Virus record (IMG/VR): IMGVR_UViG_3300040801_001224
Span: 124,001 to 188,000 of that record
Source of the DNA: a virus
Direction: 5' to 3' (one strand)
DNA length: 64,000 bases
Positions 15,981-25,581 of this stretch are shown one piece after another. The notes beneath the pieces were generated by a model that saw only the letters and a program-made list of their open reading frames with translations, did not search any database and was not told where the DNA came from. A program made the position numbers and the translations under genes. How positions within the stretch are numbered: position 1 is the first letter of the stretch; each line of letters opens with the position of its first letter.

Positions 15981-16300
15981 TGACTAAGGCAGTCTACAAC
16001 ATATTGGAAAACAACAAAGACTACATATTGCTTCAAGACGTAGGCGAAAAGCACGATCGTAGTCTTACCAACGATATGGAAAAAGTTATTGTTGATTTGT
16101 TTTTGTCTGGAAAACTAAAAGAAGGAAAGGAACTATACTACATTGATTCACTGTACAGCTATACCCAAGTGATATATGAAACATACAACCGAGGCTGGAT
16201 AGAAAAAGGCGATGTACATATTAGATCATGGGAATATGCTGGTGAGAATTATGCGGAATTCCAGGAATATAGACTAATGAAGGTATTGGCACATGGATAG
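15980..16300 (+). CDS. Hypothetical early protein
   Basis: 106 residues from ATG 15980, which overlaps the preceding TGA; a GTG one codon upstream is the alternative start. Acidic, soluble, with aromatic-rich centre. It overlaps the next gene by eight bases. No family recognised. Confidence 0.65.
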   Translation: MTKAVYNILENNKDYILLQDVGEKHDRSLTNDMEKVIVDLFLSGKLKEGKELYYIDSLYSYTQVIYETYNRGWIEKGDVHIRSWEYAGENYAEFQEYRLMKVLAHG

Positions 16301-16601
16301 ATTGCTAATAATATTCTTTGACGACTATGGTGTTGAGCAGTTACACGACATTACAGGTTATGAGCAAGACGAACAGGAAAAAATGTTTGCTGTTCTAGCA
16401 GGACAGGAATATGAAGGTAGAGAAATAGATTTTAATTATATGCGCCTGCGAGCTCGATATAATACTCCACGTAACTATCACCTCATTGGAATAAAACTAT
16501 CAGAAGATGTGACAGATGAAATTATATACGATTCCCTGTCATCAGGCGAAAACAACACATTACGCAAACTCATCATTAAACATGGTATAGACCTATCGTA
16601 G
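16293..16601 (+). CDS. Hypothetical early protein
   Basis: 102 residues, acidic N-terminal half. Last gene of the 15741 operon, coupled to the preceding gene by overlap. No recognised domain. Confidence 0.65.
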   Translation: MDRLLIIFFDDYGVEQLHDITGYEQDEQEKMFAVLAGQEYEGREIDFNYMRLRARYNTPRNYHLIGIKLSEDVTDEIIYDSLSSGENNTLRKLIIKHGIDLS

Positions 16602-16609
16602 GTAAATAC
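16601..16609 (+). promoter_or_regulatory. Possible late promoter GGTAAATAC
   Basis: Lies at the stop of the previous gene and upstream of the micro-ORF and the 16684 gene. Confidence 0.5.
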
Positions 16610-16637
16610 ACATAACTAATCCAAGGAGGTATTCATA

Positions 16638-16652
16638 ATGACGACCCTATAA
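16638..16652 (+). CDS. Four-codon micro-ORF with strong ribosome site
   Basis: ATG ACG ACC CTA TAA preceded by AAGGAGG at optimal spacing. The bases after position 16648 read in the frame of the 16684 gene as YNAEEAYLRRII without a stop up to its ATG. Either this is a regulatory leader peptide, or the original start of the 16684 gene was put out of frame by a one-base change, or a +1 shift at CTA/TAA joins them. Confidence 0.45.
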   Translation: MTTL

Positions 16653-16683
16653 CGCTGAAGAAGCATACTTAAGGAGAATCATT

Positions 16684-17049
16684 ATGAATAGAACATACTT
16701 AGAGCGTCAGCATCTGACTGAACGCTACCAAGCACGACAAGCAAATACCCATAAGATATTCTATGGGCCATATCAAGACCCAGATCGCAGGCCAGAATTT
16801 CAGTTCCTGTGCGCTATTAGTGACGGCAGTCAATTCCCATATCGACTAAACTACAATCCCACTAAAAGAGAACTAGGACACTGGCGTAAGCACACACCTT
16901 TCGGCTGCTCATGCCATATGTGTAGATCTGTAAGAGCGTGGGAGAAAGCATCTGATACTAACTGGGATAATCCCCGTCGAAGAAAAATCCGCAAAGAAGA
17001 GCTGGCTTATCAGGAAGGCCTAGAAGAGTATTATTCTGATGATAAATAG
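16684..17049 (+). CDS. Hypothetical CxCxxC protein
   Basis: 121 residues. A central FGCSCHMCRSVR motif followed by a basic helix is similar to small bacterial proteins with a C-S-C-x-M-C signature whose function I do not know. AAGGAG precedes ATG 16684. The upstream region may encode a longer form in the same frame. The 3' end overlaps the late promoter of the terminase gene. Confidence 0.65.
   Translation: MNRTYLERQHLTERYQARQANTHKIFYGPYQDPDRRPEFQFLCAISDGSQFPYRLNYNPTKRELGHWRKHTPFGCSCHMCRSVRAWEKASDTNWDNPRRRKIRKEELAYQEGLEEYYSDDK
17041..17048 (+). promoter_or_regulatory. Late promoter GATAAATA for the terminase small subunit
   Basis: Ends five bases (GTAGT) before ATG 17054; no ribosome site in between. 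Confidence 0.75.
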
Positions 17050-17053
17050 TAGT

Positions 17054-17548
17054 ATGACAAAAAAATTAGAAGAGTTCTTCGATTTAGATTCCGCAGATGA
17101 AGAAACTGTAGAAGAAGAATCATTAGAAGATATAATAGAACACGCTAAGGAAGAGCGTACTGAGTTAATGACAGCACTCACCAACTCAGAAAAAATCAAT
17201 CAGGCACTACCTGCTATAGGTAGTATTGACGAGCATGATACTGAAATGGATGATATTGCTAAAATGGCAATCGATACCTTCCATGAGCTTCATGATATTG
17301 GTATGAACGTGAGTGATGCCCATACTGGCAAGGTATTTGAGGTGGCGGCAACACTGCTAAAGACCGCACTGGACGCCAGAGATGCTAAGGTTAACAGAAA
17401 GTTAAAGCAGATTGAGTTAATGATTAAAAAGCAGAAGCTGGATGCCGATACAGGTGAAATAGATTCACCGCAAGGTGAAGAATTTGACAGAAATGAACTA
17501 CTAAAAGCGTTTCTTGATAACAAAAATAATCAGGAAAGTGATAAATAG
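17054..17548 (+). CDS. Terminase small subunit (gp16-like)
   Basis: 164 residues from ATG 17054, the same length as T4 gp16. An in-frame ATG at 17039 lies in the promoter and is rejected. The acidic N-terminus and the central helical hairpin (HTGKVFEVAATLLKTALDARDAKVNRKLKQIELMIKKQK) match the gp16 oligomerisation region. It recognises DNA and regulates the gp17 motor. gp17 follows two genes later. Probably a leaderless late mRNA. Confidence 0.75.
   Translation: MTKKLEEFFDLDSADEETVEEESLEDIIEHAKEERTELMTALTNSEKINQALPAIGSIDEHDTEMDDIAKMAIDTFHELHDIGMNVSDAHTGKVFEVAATLLKTALDARDAKVNRKLKQIELMIKKQKLDADTGEIDSPQGEEFDRNELLKAFLDNKNNQESDK
17540..17547 (+). promoter_or_regulatory. Late promoter GATAAATA
   Basis: Overlaps the stop of the terminase small subunit gene and lies 31 bases before the 17579 gene. 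Confidence 0.65.
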
Positions 17549-17578
17549 TTGTAACTATATTCAAAAGGGTTTTACAAA

Positions 17579-18184
17579 ATGTCAACATTTTTAGAAATAC
17601 TACAAGAAAATCAAAAGGAATATGCTTTCACAGTTAAGATCGCATGTCCAGACGTAACAGACGAGATGCTAGATTGTATGGAAGATTGTTTATCACGATA
17701 CGACCTTGTGTCAGCATCAAAGTTTAAGAAATCTCCACTACAAAAGAATCCATTAGACTTCCCGAGAGTTGAAAATTCAGAAGTACACACTTCAGATATC
17801 GTAACTCAGTATCCATTTACATCGGATATGCTGGAAGTTCAGCTATGTAAGGCATTGGATATTCCACGTACACACCTAGTTGTTTACTCAGAAAATGATC
17901 CACGTGCGGCATACAATGAAGAGAATGCTCCGCAAGGAGAGTACACAGCGAGAATTGGTACAGTAGTAGACGCAAGCGAAGAAGAAGATGCTTCAGAACT
18001 AGGCGGACAAGCGCAAGTTGACAGCGCAATTGAAGATGCCCTGGAGAAGCGTAAAGATCGTCGTATAGATCGTGTCATTAATGACTTATCGCACGAAGAA
18101 GCGTTTGACGATGCAGAATTTGAGTTTGCTGACCGTGATGGCGAAAACACACGCTCAGTATTCTTTGGTAGAGTAAAGGATTAA
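17579..18184 (+). CDS. Hypothetical late protein between gp16 and gp17
   Basis: 201 residues. The N-terminal ~95 residues look like a small alpha/beta (ferredoxin-like) domain; the C-terminal half is acidic and helical (EEEDASELGG, KRKDRRIDRVINDL). No recognised family. Its place within the terminase cluster and its late promoter suggest a virion or packaging role. Confidence 0.65.
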   Translation: MSTFLEILQENQKEYAFTVKIACPDVTDEMLDCMEDCLSRYDLVSASKFKKSPLQKNPLDFPRVENSEVHTSDIVTQYPFTSDMLEVQLCKALDIPRTHLVVYSENDPRAAYNEENAPQGEYTARIGTVVDASEEEDASELGGQAQVDSAIEDALEKRKDRRIDRVINDLSHEEAFDDAEFEFADRDGENTRSVFFGRVKD

Positions 18185-18188
18185 TAAC

Positions 18189-19445
18189 ATGGAAATTAAA
18201 GCAGACGAATTAGCAGAATTATTAAAGTTAGCAGGCGTTCAAGCACAACCAGAAATGGATGCGATGCCAGCAGAAGAGCCGGCGACGGTTGAATTACCGG
18301 TAATGGACGTTGAAATGCCAGGTGACGAAGGTCCTTGTTTTGATGATCAGGAAGCTGAAGTTGTAATGCGTGAAGAATATGATGAACATCTACATGATAT
18401 GTACATCGATGCTATTGAAGACGCAATCATGAAACGTTATGGTGATTGGTGGGACCAGGGCATTTATGATGAGCAACACTTACATGACCTAGCAGACGGA
18501 ATGATTGAAGCATGGAAAACATTTGGTGATAATGAGTTCGGTGAGTTTATTGAATACGATTACGCTACTGACACGGGTTCGTCTGTTGCCGTTGTTCCAG
18601 GCGAAGCATTTGAAATGTTCTTCGGAATGGCATCAAACAAAATATCAGAAAAAGAAATGGAAGACGATGATGATTGGGTTGCTCAAAAGAACGCAGACGA
18701 GCGTTACGGCCCAGTAGAAGAAGATGAAGATCCAGCACAGGGTGACATGGAACTAGACAACGGGTACACTGGTTCACATGAAGTTGCGTTAGACAAGACA
18801 AACGACAACCCATCAGGTGATGACAAAGACGAATTTACAATGGACGAGCCTAAAGGCTACCGTGCTGTTAAGATGGAAAACTGTGAAGAAACAAAAGCAA
18901 TTCACGAAAACCTAGTAAGCAAGTACGCAGAATTCATTAAAGAGTCTGAAGAAGTTGAAGAAGGTCGTGGTGGCGCAATGGCAAGAGCAGGCCAGAAAAT
19001 GAAGATGGACAAAGATAAAGGACGTTCATTAGATCACAGTTCAGAAGAGTTCAAAGCACTAGCGGCAATGTACCAGAAAAAAGCACAAGAACGTGATGCT
19101 GATAAAGCACAGGTTTTTGGCGAAGCTGGTGAAGTACATGGTGCTACATACACGGCAGACCAACAAGAAATGCTTTCATACCTAGCGAATTTTATCGGTG
19201 AAATGTTTGGTACTGGTGAAGAAACTGATGACATCGCACTACATGTTCTGGATGAACTTCCATACGAAACATTGGAAGACATGGAAGAAGCTGATTATGA
19301 CGGTACACTGGCTGACGAAGTTCAATACCACGTTGAAGCATACCAATCAGGCCCAGATCCCGAAGATGTAGCATATCAAGCAGACCAACAAGCATGGGAC
19401 GACTCAGCTGAAATGGATGAACTACGAGGATTAGCAGGTATCTAA
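18189..19445 (+). CDS. Acidic virion-type protein with LAG motifs
   Basis: 418 residues, very acidic. The N-terminus has ELAELLKLAGV and the protein ends ELRGLAGI, both versions of an L-x-x-LAG[IV] motif also seen in the 44066 protein. The middle contains two aromatic, acidic helical repeats (EYDEHLHDMYIDAIEDAI and later EMLSYLANFIGEMFG). Scaffold or internal head protein is possible; no family name is assigned. Confidence 0.65.
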   Translation: MEIKADELAELLKLAGVQAQPEMDAMPAEEPATVELPVMDVEMPGDEGPCFDDQEAEVVMREEYDEHLHDMYIDAIEDAIMKRYGDWWDQGIYDEQHLHDLADGMIEAWKTFGDNEFGEFIEYDYATDTGSSVAVVPGEAFEMFFGMASNKISEKEMEDDDDWVAQKNADERYGPVEEDEDPAQGDMELDNGYTGSHEVALDKTNDNPSGDDKDEFTMDEPKGYRAVKMENCEETKAIHENLVSKYAEFIKESEEVEEGRGGAMARAGQKMKMDKDKGRSLDHSSEEFKALAAMYQKKAQERDADKAQVFGEAGEVHGATYTADQQEMLSYLANFIGEMFGTGEETDDIALHVLDELPYETLEDMEEADYDGTLADEVQYHVEAYQSGPDPEDVAYQADQQAWDDSAEMDELRGLAGI

Positions 19446-19472
19446 ACTTGCTAATTCTTTTAGGAGAATTCA

Positions 19473-21038
19473 ATGGATGAATCGTTAGTCAAAAAAGCCT
19501 TTAAGAAAGTACGGTATACACCACAACAACTAGAAGAATTAAAAAAATGTATGCACCCGGACACTGGTCCGATGTACTTCATGGAAACGTTCATGAAGAT
19601 ACAGCATCCTACCAAAGGTGAAATCCCTTTTGAGCCATTCGAATACCAACATGAACTAGTAGAATCTTATCACAAGTTTAAATACTCAATCGCTATGATT
19701 GGTAGACAGCTAGGTAAAACTACGGTTGCGGCAGGCTACTTACTGTGGTATGCGATGTTTGTGAACGACAGTCATATACTTATTGCGGCACACAAATATG
19801 ATGGTGCTCTAGAGATTATGGATCGTGTACGCTTTGCTTATGAAGGATTGCCAGATCATATCCGTGCTGGTGTGCGTGAATACAACAAAAAATCATTAAA
19901 GTTTGATAACGGTTCAGTTATTGAATCACAAGCAACAACAACAAACACTGGGCGTGGTAAATCTCTTTCATTAATATACTTGGACGAGTTTGCGTTCGTG
20001 GAGCCCCGTATTGCGAAAGAATTCTGGACAGCGATATCACCGACACTAAGTACTGGTGGTAAGTGTATGATTACTTCAACGCCAAACACTGACGAAGATC
20101 AGTTCGCACATATCTGGTTTGAAGCATTAAAAGTTACTGATGAGTATGGAAACAAGATACGTAACGTTGGTAAGAATAATTTTAAAGCATTCCACGCCAC
20201 ATGGGAAGCCCACCCGGATCGTGATGAAGAATGGGCTGAAATAGAACGAAGTAAAATTGGCGAGGATCGTTTCAAAAGGGAACATGAATGTGAATTTATT
20301 TCATTCGAAGAGACTCTAATTAATCCAGTTAAATTAGCAAAGCTTGACGCAAAACAACCCATCTATGTTGACGGACATGTGCGTTGGTATAAAGAGATAG
20401 ATCCAAACAAAACATATGTTGTTGGACTAGACCCAAGTATGGGTACTGGTGGTGACAATTCAGCAATACAAGTATTAGAAGTTCCCACAATGGAACAAGT
20501 AGGTGAATGGCAACATAATAAAACACCAGTAGAAGGACAGGTCCGTGTTCTTAAACAGGTATGTAATAAGCTACATAATGCTGGCGTAAGTGATATATAC
20601 TGGTCAGTAGAATCCAATACCCTAGGCGAAGCAATCCTTGTGATCATACGAGACACCGGCGAGGAAACAATACCAGGAACGTTCCTTCACGATCAACGCA
20701 GAGACTTAGGCATGAAGCACAGACGCAAAGGCTTCATCACAACACACAAATCAAAGCTAGAAGCATGTGCTAGATTGAAATCATGGCTAGAGAGTGATAA
20801 GCTAAAAATTAGCTCACAAAACCTATTACAAGAATTAAAAATGTTTGTTGCTAAAGGCAACAGCTATGAAGCAAAGACAGGTGAGAAAGACGACCTAGTG
20901 ATGTCAATGATACTTGTAATACGTATGGCCATAGCAATCGCAACGTTCGATGACAGAGCATATAACGCCATTAATTCAAATATTGACTATGATGAAGATG
21001 GTGAATACTCAGCACCCATGCCAATAGTAATGATATAA
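19473..21038 (+). CDS. Terminase large subunit (gp17)
   Basis: 521 residues. The ATPase domain shows Walker A IGRQLGKTT near residue 75 and Walker B SLIYLDEFAFV near 165, with ITSTPNT as the coupling motif. The C-terminal RNase H-like nuclease has VVGLDPSMGTGGDNSA and a later DDLVMS. It packages and cuts concatemeric DNA into the prohead. A GGAGAA site precedes the start. Confidence 0.95.
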   Translation: MDESLVKKAFKKVRYTPQQLEELKKCMHPDTGPMYFMETFMKIQHPTKGEIPFEPFEYQHELVESYHKFKYSIAMIGRQLGKTTVAAGYLLWYAMFVNDSHILIAAHKYDGALEIMDRVRFAYEGLPDHIRAGVREYNKKSLKFDNGSVIESQATTTNTGRGKSLSLIYLDEFAFVEPRIAKEFWTAISPTLSTGGKCMITSTPNTDEDQFAHIWFEALKVTDEYGNKIRNVGKNNFKAFHATWEAHPDRDEEWAEIERSKIGEDRFKREHECEFISFEETLINPVKLAKLDAKQPIYVDGHVRWYKEIDPNKTYVVGLDPSMGTGGDNSAIQVLEVPTMEQVGEWQHNKTPVEGQVRVLKQVCNKLHNAGVSDIYWSVESNTLGEAILVIIRDTGEETIPGTFLHDQRRDLGMKHRRKGFITTHKSKLEACARLKSWLESDKLKISSQNLLQELKMFVAKGNSYEAKTGEKDDLVMSMILVIRMAIAIATFDDRAYNAINSNIDYDEDGEYSAPMPIVMI

Positions 21039-21047
21039 CATTAATGT

Positions 21048-21056
21048 GATAAATAC
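21048..21056 (+). promoter_or_regulatory. Late promoter GATAAATAC
   Basis: Consensus late element 17 bases before ATG 21074, with AAGGAG as ribosome site. Confidence 0.8.
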
Positions 21057-21073
21057 ATTAAAGGAGTAAGGGC

Positions 21074-23197
21074 ATGATCAAACATTCAAAACTAGCCACA
21101 TCAGTATACCAGATCCTAAAGGGTCACGGTTCATTGCCTACTATGTTTACACGGGAAGGTCAAGAAACAGTTGACCCAGCTGAAGCACAGTATATGTGGG
21201 TAAATGATCCAAACATTATGATTGCTATAGATCCAATGGATGGTACAATCCGTTTTGAAAAGAGTGACACATTGCCACTAGAAAAAATTGATAAGCTACG
21301 TAAGCAGTTACGCAAATTAGCAAACGACAACGCCCTAAATTTCCAATTCAAAATTATTGGTGGTGAGATTACTCCAAAGGATTATTCTGCAGAAACTAAA
21401 AGACAGGAAAAAACAATGGAAAGTATTATATTAGAAGGTTTTTCAAAACTAAGAGGTTCAACTAAAACTAGCTATCAGATGTTAGAAAACGCACGTCTAG
21501 TTATTAAACACCGCCTACCGGTAAACGAAGAAATTCGTGGCGCACGTAGCCGTAACATTCAGGCGATATTTATTGAGAGCAATGGCGAACGCTTCCGCTT
21601 CCCAGTAAATAACCTAGCAGGTGCTCGAGCGGCACTACGCCACGTTGTAGAAGGCGGTAAGATTGATGATCAGATTGGCAACTATATTGTTGAGTCTACA
21701 AAGAAGTTAATTAAGATGCGTGAGTTTGTTCGTTACGCACGTACCAACAAGCTTATCAACGAGGATACAGCAGAAGCAGTTGACCTAGTTAAAGAAAATA
21801 TCCAAGTAATAGCTTCCGAAATCCACAAGATCACAGGTAAGAAAACTTACGAGTCGATTAAAACACGTATTGAAGAATCAAACAATGAAGTACTAGAAGA
21901 GAACGATATTGATGAACTGAAAGACATGTTCACTATTAAGCGTTTTGACGAGAAGTTCCTAGACCTACTTCCCGATGTTAAGCAGATGGTCAGCGAACGC
22001 CAATCATTCCTACGTAGAATTGAAGAAGCGTCAGAGCAAGAAATCAAATTAGACGAAACCAAATATGTTTCGGATACAATTATTGAGCATACCACACGTG
22101 AAGGTGAATTGAGTTCACGTTTACAGATGGTAGCGGCATCAATAATGGAAAATGAAGAACTAGCTAGTTATGTTAGCTCACTAGCAGGCAAGCTAGTAGA
22201 AGGCGAGCTAAATGCTTTTGAAAGTTCTGTGCTAGGTAATGTCCTACGTAATGCGAAAATCCAAGAAAGCGTGGATGCTGATCTATTAGACTTTGCTAGG
22301 CAGTACTGCCAGATGTCAGGTATTGACATTCACTTACCCGGTGTTACCGAAGAAGAGCGCATCAAGTGTGCCCAGGAATTCATCGACCGCACAGGCGTTA
22401 GCTCAGCAGATGAGCTAGAAGCGTACATTGAAGGCCAGGAATCATATGTTGCGGCTATGATGCAGGACATATTCCAGTCAGCAGGCGATGACAGAATGTT
22501 TGGCGAAGCTGTCCAAGATATGGAACACTTTGATCTAGGCCAAATGAAAGATCGTATCCGTTCAATGTCAGACGAAGAACTATCAGGTTGGATCGGCCAT
22601 CAGCCACCGGAAGACGCAGTAGGCGGCCGTTACTTCATGAAAATTGTTGGTCACGAACTTAAGAAGCGTGGCTTAGACGAAGGCTACACAGTATTACCTC
22701 AAATGTCAGACGAAGACCAAGCACGTTACCAAGAGCGTGATGGTTTAGAAGGTCCATTTAGAGCAAGAAGCGGTAAAGTTTACTACTATGACCCAAGTGA
22801 AGGCAAGTACTATGATCCAGATACAGACTTTTACATCAGTGATGAAGAGTTCATGAAGCATGATCAATATGGTTTAACACAAGAAGGCTTCGGTGACTTC
22901 GTTAAAGGAATGGCCCGAAAAGGTGTTAACGCACTAGACAGAAAAGCAGTTGACCAAATATTCAAAGCAATTGATATGACAGGTTCATGGTTAATGGTAG
23001 CAAGTGAAATTTCAGATCTAGATGAAAAGAAGAAAGCTAACATGCTACGCTCAATGCGTGACTTCTGTGAACACAACCCAGACGATATGCGTTGTGACAC
23101 GTTGAAGAAAATGATACAGTTCATAGAACCAGAAATGAAAGAAGCGCAACAGTTAGAAGAGTCATTAAATAAATTTGACCCAAAGTTTCTTTTTTAA
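21074..23197 (+). CDS. Large virion-associated protein
   Basis: 707 residues, helical and acidic. Residues about 120-400 are long charged helices; near residue 560 a tyrosine-rich stretch (GKVYYYDPSEGKYYDPDTD) occurs; the C-terminus is helical with a CEHNPDDMRCDTLKKM pair of cysteines. Late promoter and position after gp17 match large structural or injected proteins of marine T4-like phages. No enzymatic motif was seen. Confidence 0.7.
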   Translation: MIKHSKLATSVYQILKGHGSLPTMFTREGQETVDPAEAQYMWVNDPNIMIAIDPMDGTIRFEKSDTLPLEKIDKLRKQLRKLANDNALNFQFKIIGGEITPKDYSAETKRQEKTMESIILEGFSKLRGSTKTSYQMLENARLVIKHRLPVNEEIRGARSRNIQAIFIESNGERFRFPVNNLAGARAALRHVVEGGKIDDQIGNYIVESTKKLIKMREFVRYARTNKLINEDTAEAVDLVKENIQVIASEIHKITGKKTYESIKTRIEESNNEVLEENDIDELKDMFTIKRFDEKFLDLLPDVKQMVSERQSFLRRIEEASEQEIKLDETKYVSDTIIEHTTREGELSSRLQMVAASIMENEELASYVSSLAGKLVEGELNAFESSVLGNVLRNAKIQESVDADLLDFARQYCQMSGIDIHLPGVTEEERIKCAQEFIDRTGVSSADELEAYIEGQESYVAAMMQDIFQSAGDDRMFGEAVQDMEHFDLGQMKDRIRSMSDEELSGWIGHQPPEDAVGGRYFMKIVGHELKKRGLDEGYTVLPQMSDEDQARYQERDGLEGPFRARSGKVYYYDPSEGKYYDPDTDFYISDEEFMKHDQYGLTQEGFGDFVKGMARKGVNALDRKAVDQIFKAIDMTGSWLMVASEISDLDEKKKANMLRSMRDFCEHNPDDMRCDTLKKMIQFIEPEMKEAQQLEESLNKFDPKFLF

Positions 23198-23217
23198 CCT
23201 ACCTTTTATAAGGAGCA

Positions 23218-23244
23218 AGCCGGTGTAAAAACCGGCTCTTTTTT
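23218..23244 (+). terminator. Intrinsic terminator before gp32
   Basis: AGCCGGT 23218-23224, loop of six, ACCGGCT 23231-23237, then CTTTTTT. Confidence 0.9.
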
Positions 23245-23270
23245 CACTTTAAATAACCCAAAAAAAGTTC

Positions 23271-23299
23271 TTGACATAAATACAAATACAGTGTATAAT
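23271..23299 (+). promoter_or_regulatory. Sigma70-type promoter of gp32
   Basis: TTGACA 23271-23276, 17 bases, TATAAT 23294-23299. The start codon is 140 bases downstream, the longest structured leader of any early gene here. Confidence 0.85.
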
Positions 23300-23305
23300 G
23301 TCTGT

Positions 23306-23401
23306 ACATGTTAAGCATGTTATGGATTTTATGCTGTACTCGCCTGTATTTATGCGGATACAGGATCGAGTTCGACTAAGTAACACACGGGAGTGTTACT
23401 T
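23306..23401 (+). promoter_or_regulatory. Structured gp32 mRNA leader
   Basis: Three hairpins can form in the 5' UTR: ACATG/CATGT (23306-23320), CCTGTAT/ATACAGG (23343-23364) and a 9-bp stem AAGTAACAC/GTGTTACTT (23378-23401). In T4 the gp32 leader folds into a pseudoknot that nucleates gp32 for translational autorepression; a similar job is inferred. Confidence 0.6.
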
Positions 23402-23439
23402 GACAGGGATACGCATCAATATTAAGGAGAATTATATTA

Positions 23440-24416
23440 TGACAAGTCTAGCGGACATTCGTGCCAAGCTACAAAAACTCGAAAACAGAAAATCAGGAAC
23501 TACTACAAACTCAGGTGATGGAACAACATATCCATTCTGGAATATTAATCCAGATGAGTCTACAACAGTACGCTTCCTTCCAGACGGTAACCCAGATAAC
23601 ACATTCTTCTGGGTCGAACGTCAAGTAATTAAACTTCCTTTCCCAGGCATCAAAGGCCAAGACGAGGACAAGGAAGTAACAGTTCAAGTACCATGTGTTG
23701 AAATGTGGAACGACACGTGCCCAGTTCATGCGGAAATTCGTCCATGGTTTGAAGATCCATCTCTAGAAGATATGGCTCGCAAATACTGGAAGAAGCGCAC
23801 ATACTTTTTCCAGGGTTTCGTTCAAGACTCACCTCTTAACGAAGACGCACCGGAAAATCCAATCCGCAAATTTAACATCTCTCCACAGTTGTTTAAGATC
23901 ATTAAGGCGGCACTTATGGATCCAGATATGGAAGAACTTCCAACTGATTACCTAAACGGTGTTGACTTTAAGATTGTTAAGACAAAAGACGGCCAATACG
24001 CTAACTACACTACATCTAACTACTCACGTAAGAACACAGCTCTTACTGAAGAACAGTTAGAAGCTATTGATGAGTATGGTTTACAGAATTTGTCTGATTA
24101 CCTACCCAAGCGTCCTACTGAAGAAGAAGTTGACATTATCTTTGAAATGTTCCAGGCTTCTCTAGAAGGCGAACTTTACGATCCAGAGCGTTGGGCGAAA
24201 TACTTCCGTCCATGGGGTCTTGAGTACAATGATGATTCAGCAAAGACAGAGTCTAAGCCAGCACCTGCTCCAAAGGCAGAAGTTAAAGCTGAAACTCCAG
24301 TAGCTGAAGTTAAGGAAGAAGTCGTTGAAGAGAAGGAAGAAGAAACTTCAACTTCAAGTGGCGACAACCAGTCAGTACAAGACATTCTAGCTCTAGTTAA
24401 AAGCCGTAATAAGTAA
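23440..24416 (+). CDS. Single-stranded DNA-binding protein (gp32)
   Basis: 325 residues from ATG 23440, preceded by AAGGAGAA; a longer in-frame start at 23298 lies inside the promoter and is rejected. The N-terminus SLADIRAKLQKLENRKSG is the cooperative basic region, TTVRFLPDG the start of the OB core, and CVEMWNDTCPVH the zinc ligand region. The C-terminus is acidic (EEVVEEKEEE) as expected for partner binding. It coats ssDNA in replication and recombination with UvsX, primase and helicase. Confidence 0.93.
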
Positions 24417-24431
24417 TCATTACTCGCTAAC

Positions 24432-24460
24432 AAGGTGTGTATAGTCTTTATACACACCTT
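24432..24460 (+). promoter_or_regulatory. 12-bp hairpin between gp32 and uvsX
   Basis: AAGGTGTGTATA pairs perfectly with TATACACACCTT around loop GTCTT. No T-run follows, so it is more likely an RNA processing or stability element than a strong terminator. Confidence 0.6.
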
Positions 24461-24485
24461 ACACAAAACACAGGAGAATAACGGA

Positions 24486-25574
24486 ATGCCAAAGACTTTC
24501 GACGTTTCGAAGTTTCGAAACAATCTAACAAAAAATATAGCGGGTATTAGTACCGGCTTTCACGATCCACAAACATGGATTAGCACAGGCAACTATTGCC
24601 TAAATTATTTAATCAGCGGTGACTTCAATGGTGGCGTGCCACTAGGCAAAGTTACTGTGTTTGCTGGTGAATCAGGCTCAGGTAAATCTTATATCTGTTC
24701 TGGTAACCTAGTAAAAAACGCCCAGGATCAAGGCATCTTTGTAGTACTTATGGACTCAGAGAACGCCCTTGATGAAGCATGGTTACATGCTATTGGTGTC
24801 GACACAAGTGAAGACAAATTGTTGCGTATGAACGTATCAATGATTGATGATGTTGCTAAGGCAGTATCTACATTTATGATTGACTTTAAGAAGGAATATG
24901 AAGGCGAGAAGCTTGAAGACATTCCTAAAGTTTTATTTGTAGTTGATTCACTTGGTATGTTATTGACGCCAACTGACGTTGACCAATTCCAGAAAGGTGA
25001 TATGAAAGGTGACATGGGACGTAAGCCAAAAGCATTAACAGCATTGGTTCGTAACACTGTAAACTTAATTGCTCCTTTTGACGTTGGTTTAGTTGCTACT
25101 AACCACACTTACGCTTCACAGGATATGTTCGACCCAGATGACAAGATTTCCGGTGGCCAAGGCTTTATTTACGCATCTTCAATTGTTGTAGCAATGAAGA
25201 AGAAAAAGCTTAAAGAGAAGGACTTGGTTTCAGGTGGCGGAGCATCTGTTAAAGGCATTAAGGCCGCATGTAAGGTAATGAAATCACGCTACTCAAAGCC
25301 ATTTGAATCAGTAGACGTGTTCATTCCATACGATGAGGGGATGCACCCTTACTCAGGATTATTTGATTTATTTGAAAAGACAGGCCTATTAGAACGTTCA
25401 GGTAACAAGTATATCTACGTTTCTAAAGAGACTGGCGAAGAGATCAAAGAGTTCCGTAAAGCATGGGAATCAAACACCGACTTACTAGATTTGGTTATGT
25501 CAGAATTTAAGATGGACGATTTAGTTCTACAGGCCGAAGTAATCGAAGAAGTCGATGAAGTTGAAGTAGATTAA
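24486..25574 (+). CDS. uvsX: RecA-like recombinase UvsX
   Basis: 362 residues from ATG 24486 with AGGAG upstream. Walker A GESGSGKSY near residue 61, VLMDSENALD and VLFVVDSLGML as Walker B regions, GQGFIYASSIVVAM in the core, and an acidic tail (EEVDEVEVD). It forms the presynaptic filament for strand exchange. It follows gp32 on the same early transcript. Confidence 0.93.
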   Translation: MPKTFDVSKFRNNLTKNIAGISTGFHDPQTWISTGNYCLNYLISGDFNGGVPLGKVTVFAGESGSGKSYICSGNLVKNAQDQGIFVVLMDSENALDEAWLHAIGVDTSEDKLLRMNVSMIDDVAKAVSTFMIDFKKEYEGEKLEDIPKVLFVVDSLGMLLTPTDVDQFQKGDMKGDMGRKPKALTALVRNTVNLIAPFDVGLVATNHTYASQDMFDPDDKISGGQGFIYASSIVVAMKKKKLKEKDLVSGGGASVKGIKAACKVMKSRYSKPFESVDVFIPYDEGMHPYSGLFDLFEKTGLLERSGNKYIYVSKETGEEIKEFRKAWESNTDLLDLVMSEFKMDDLVLQAEVIEEVDEVEVD

Positions 25575-25581
25575 ATAAATA

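Noticed and set aside
23298-23439. N-terminal extension of gp32 from ATG 23298
   Set aside because: It overlaps the promoter's -10 box; ATG 23440 has AAGGAG and matches the gp32 N-terminus.
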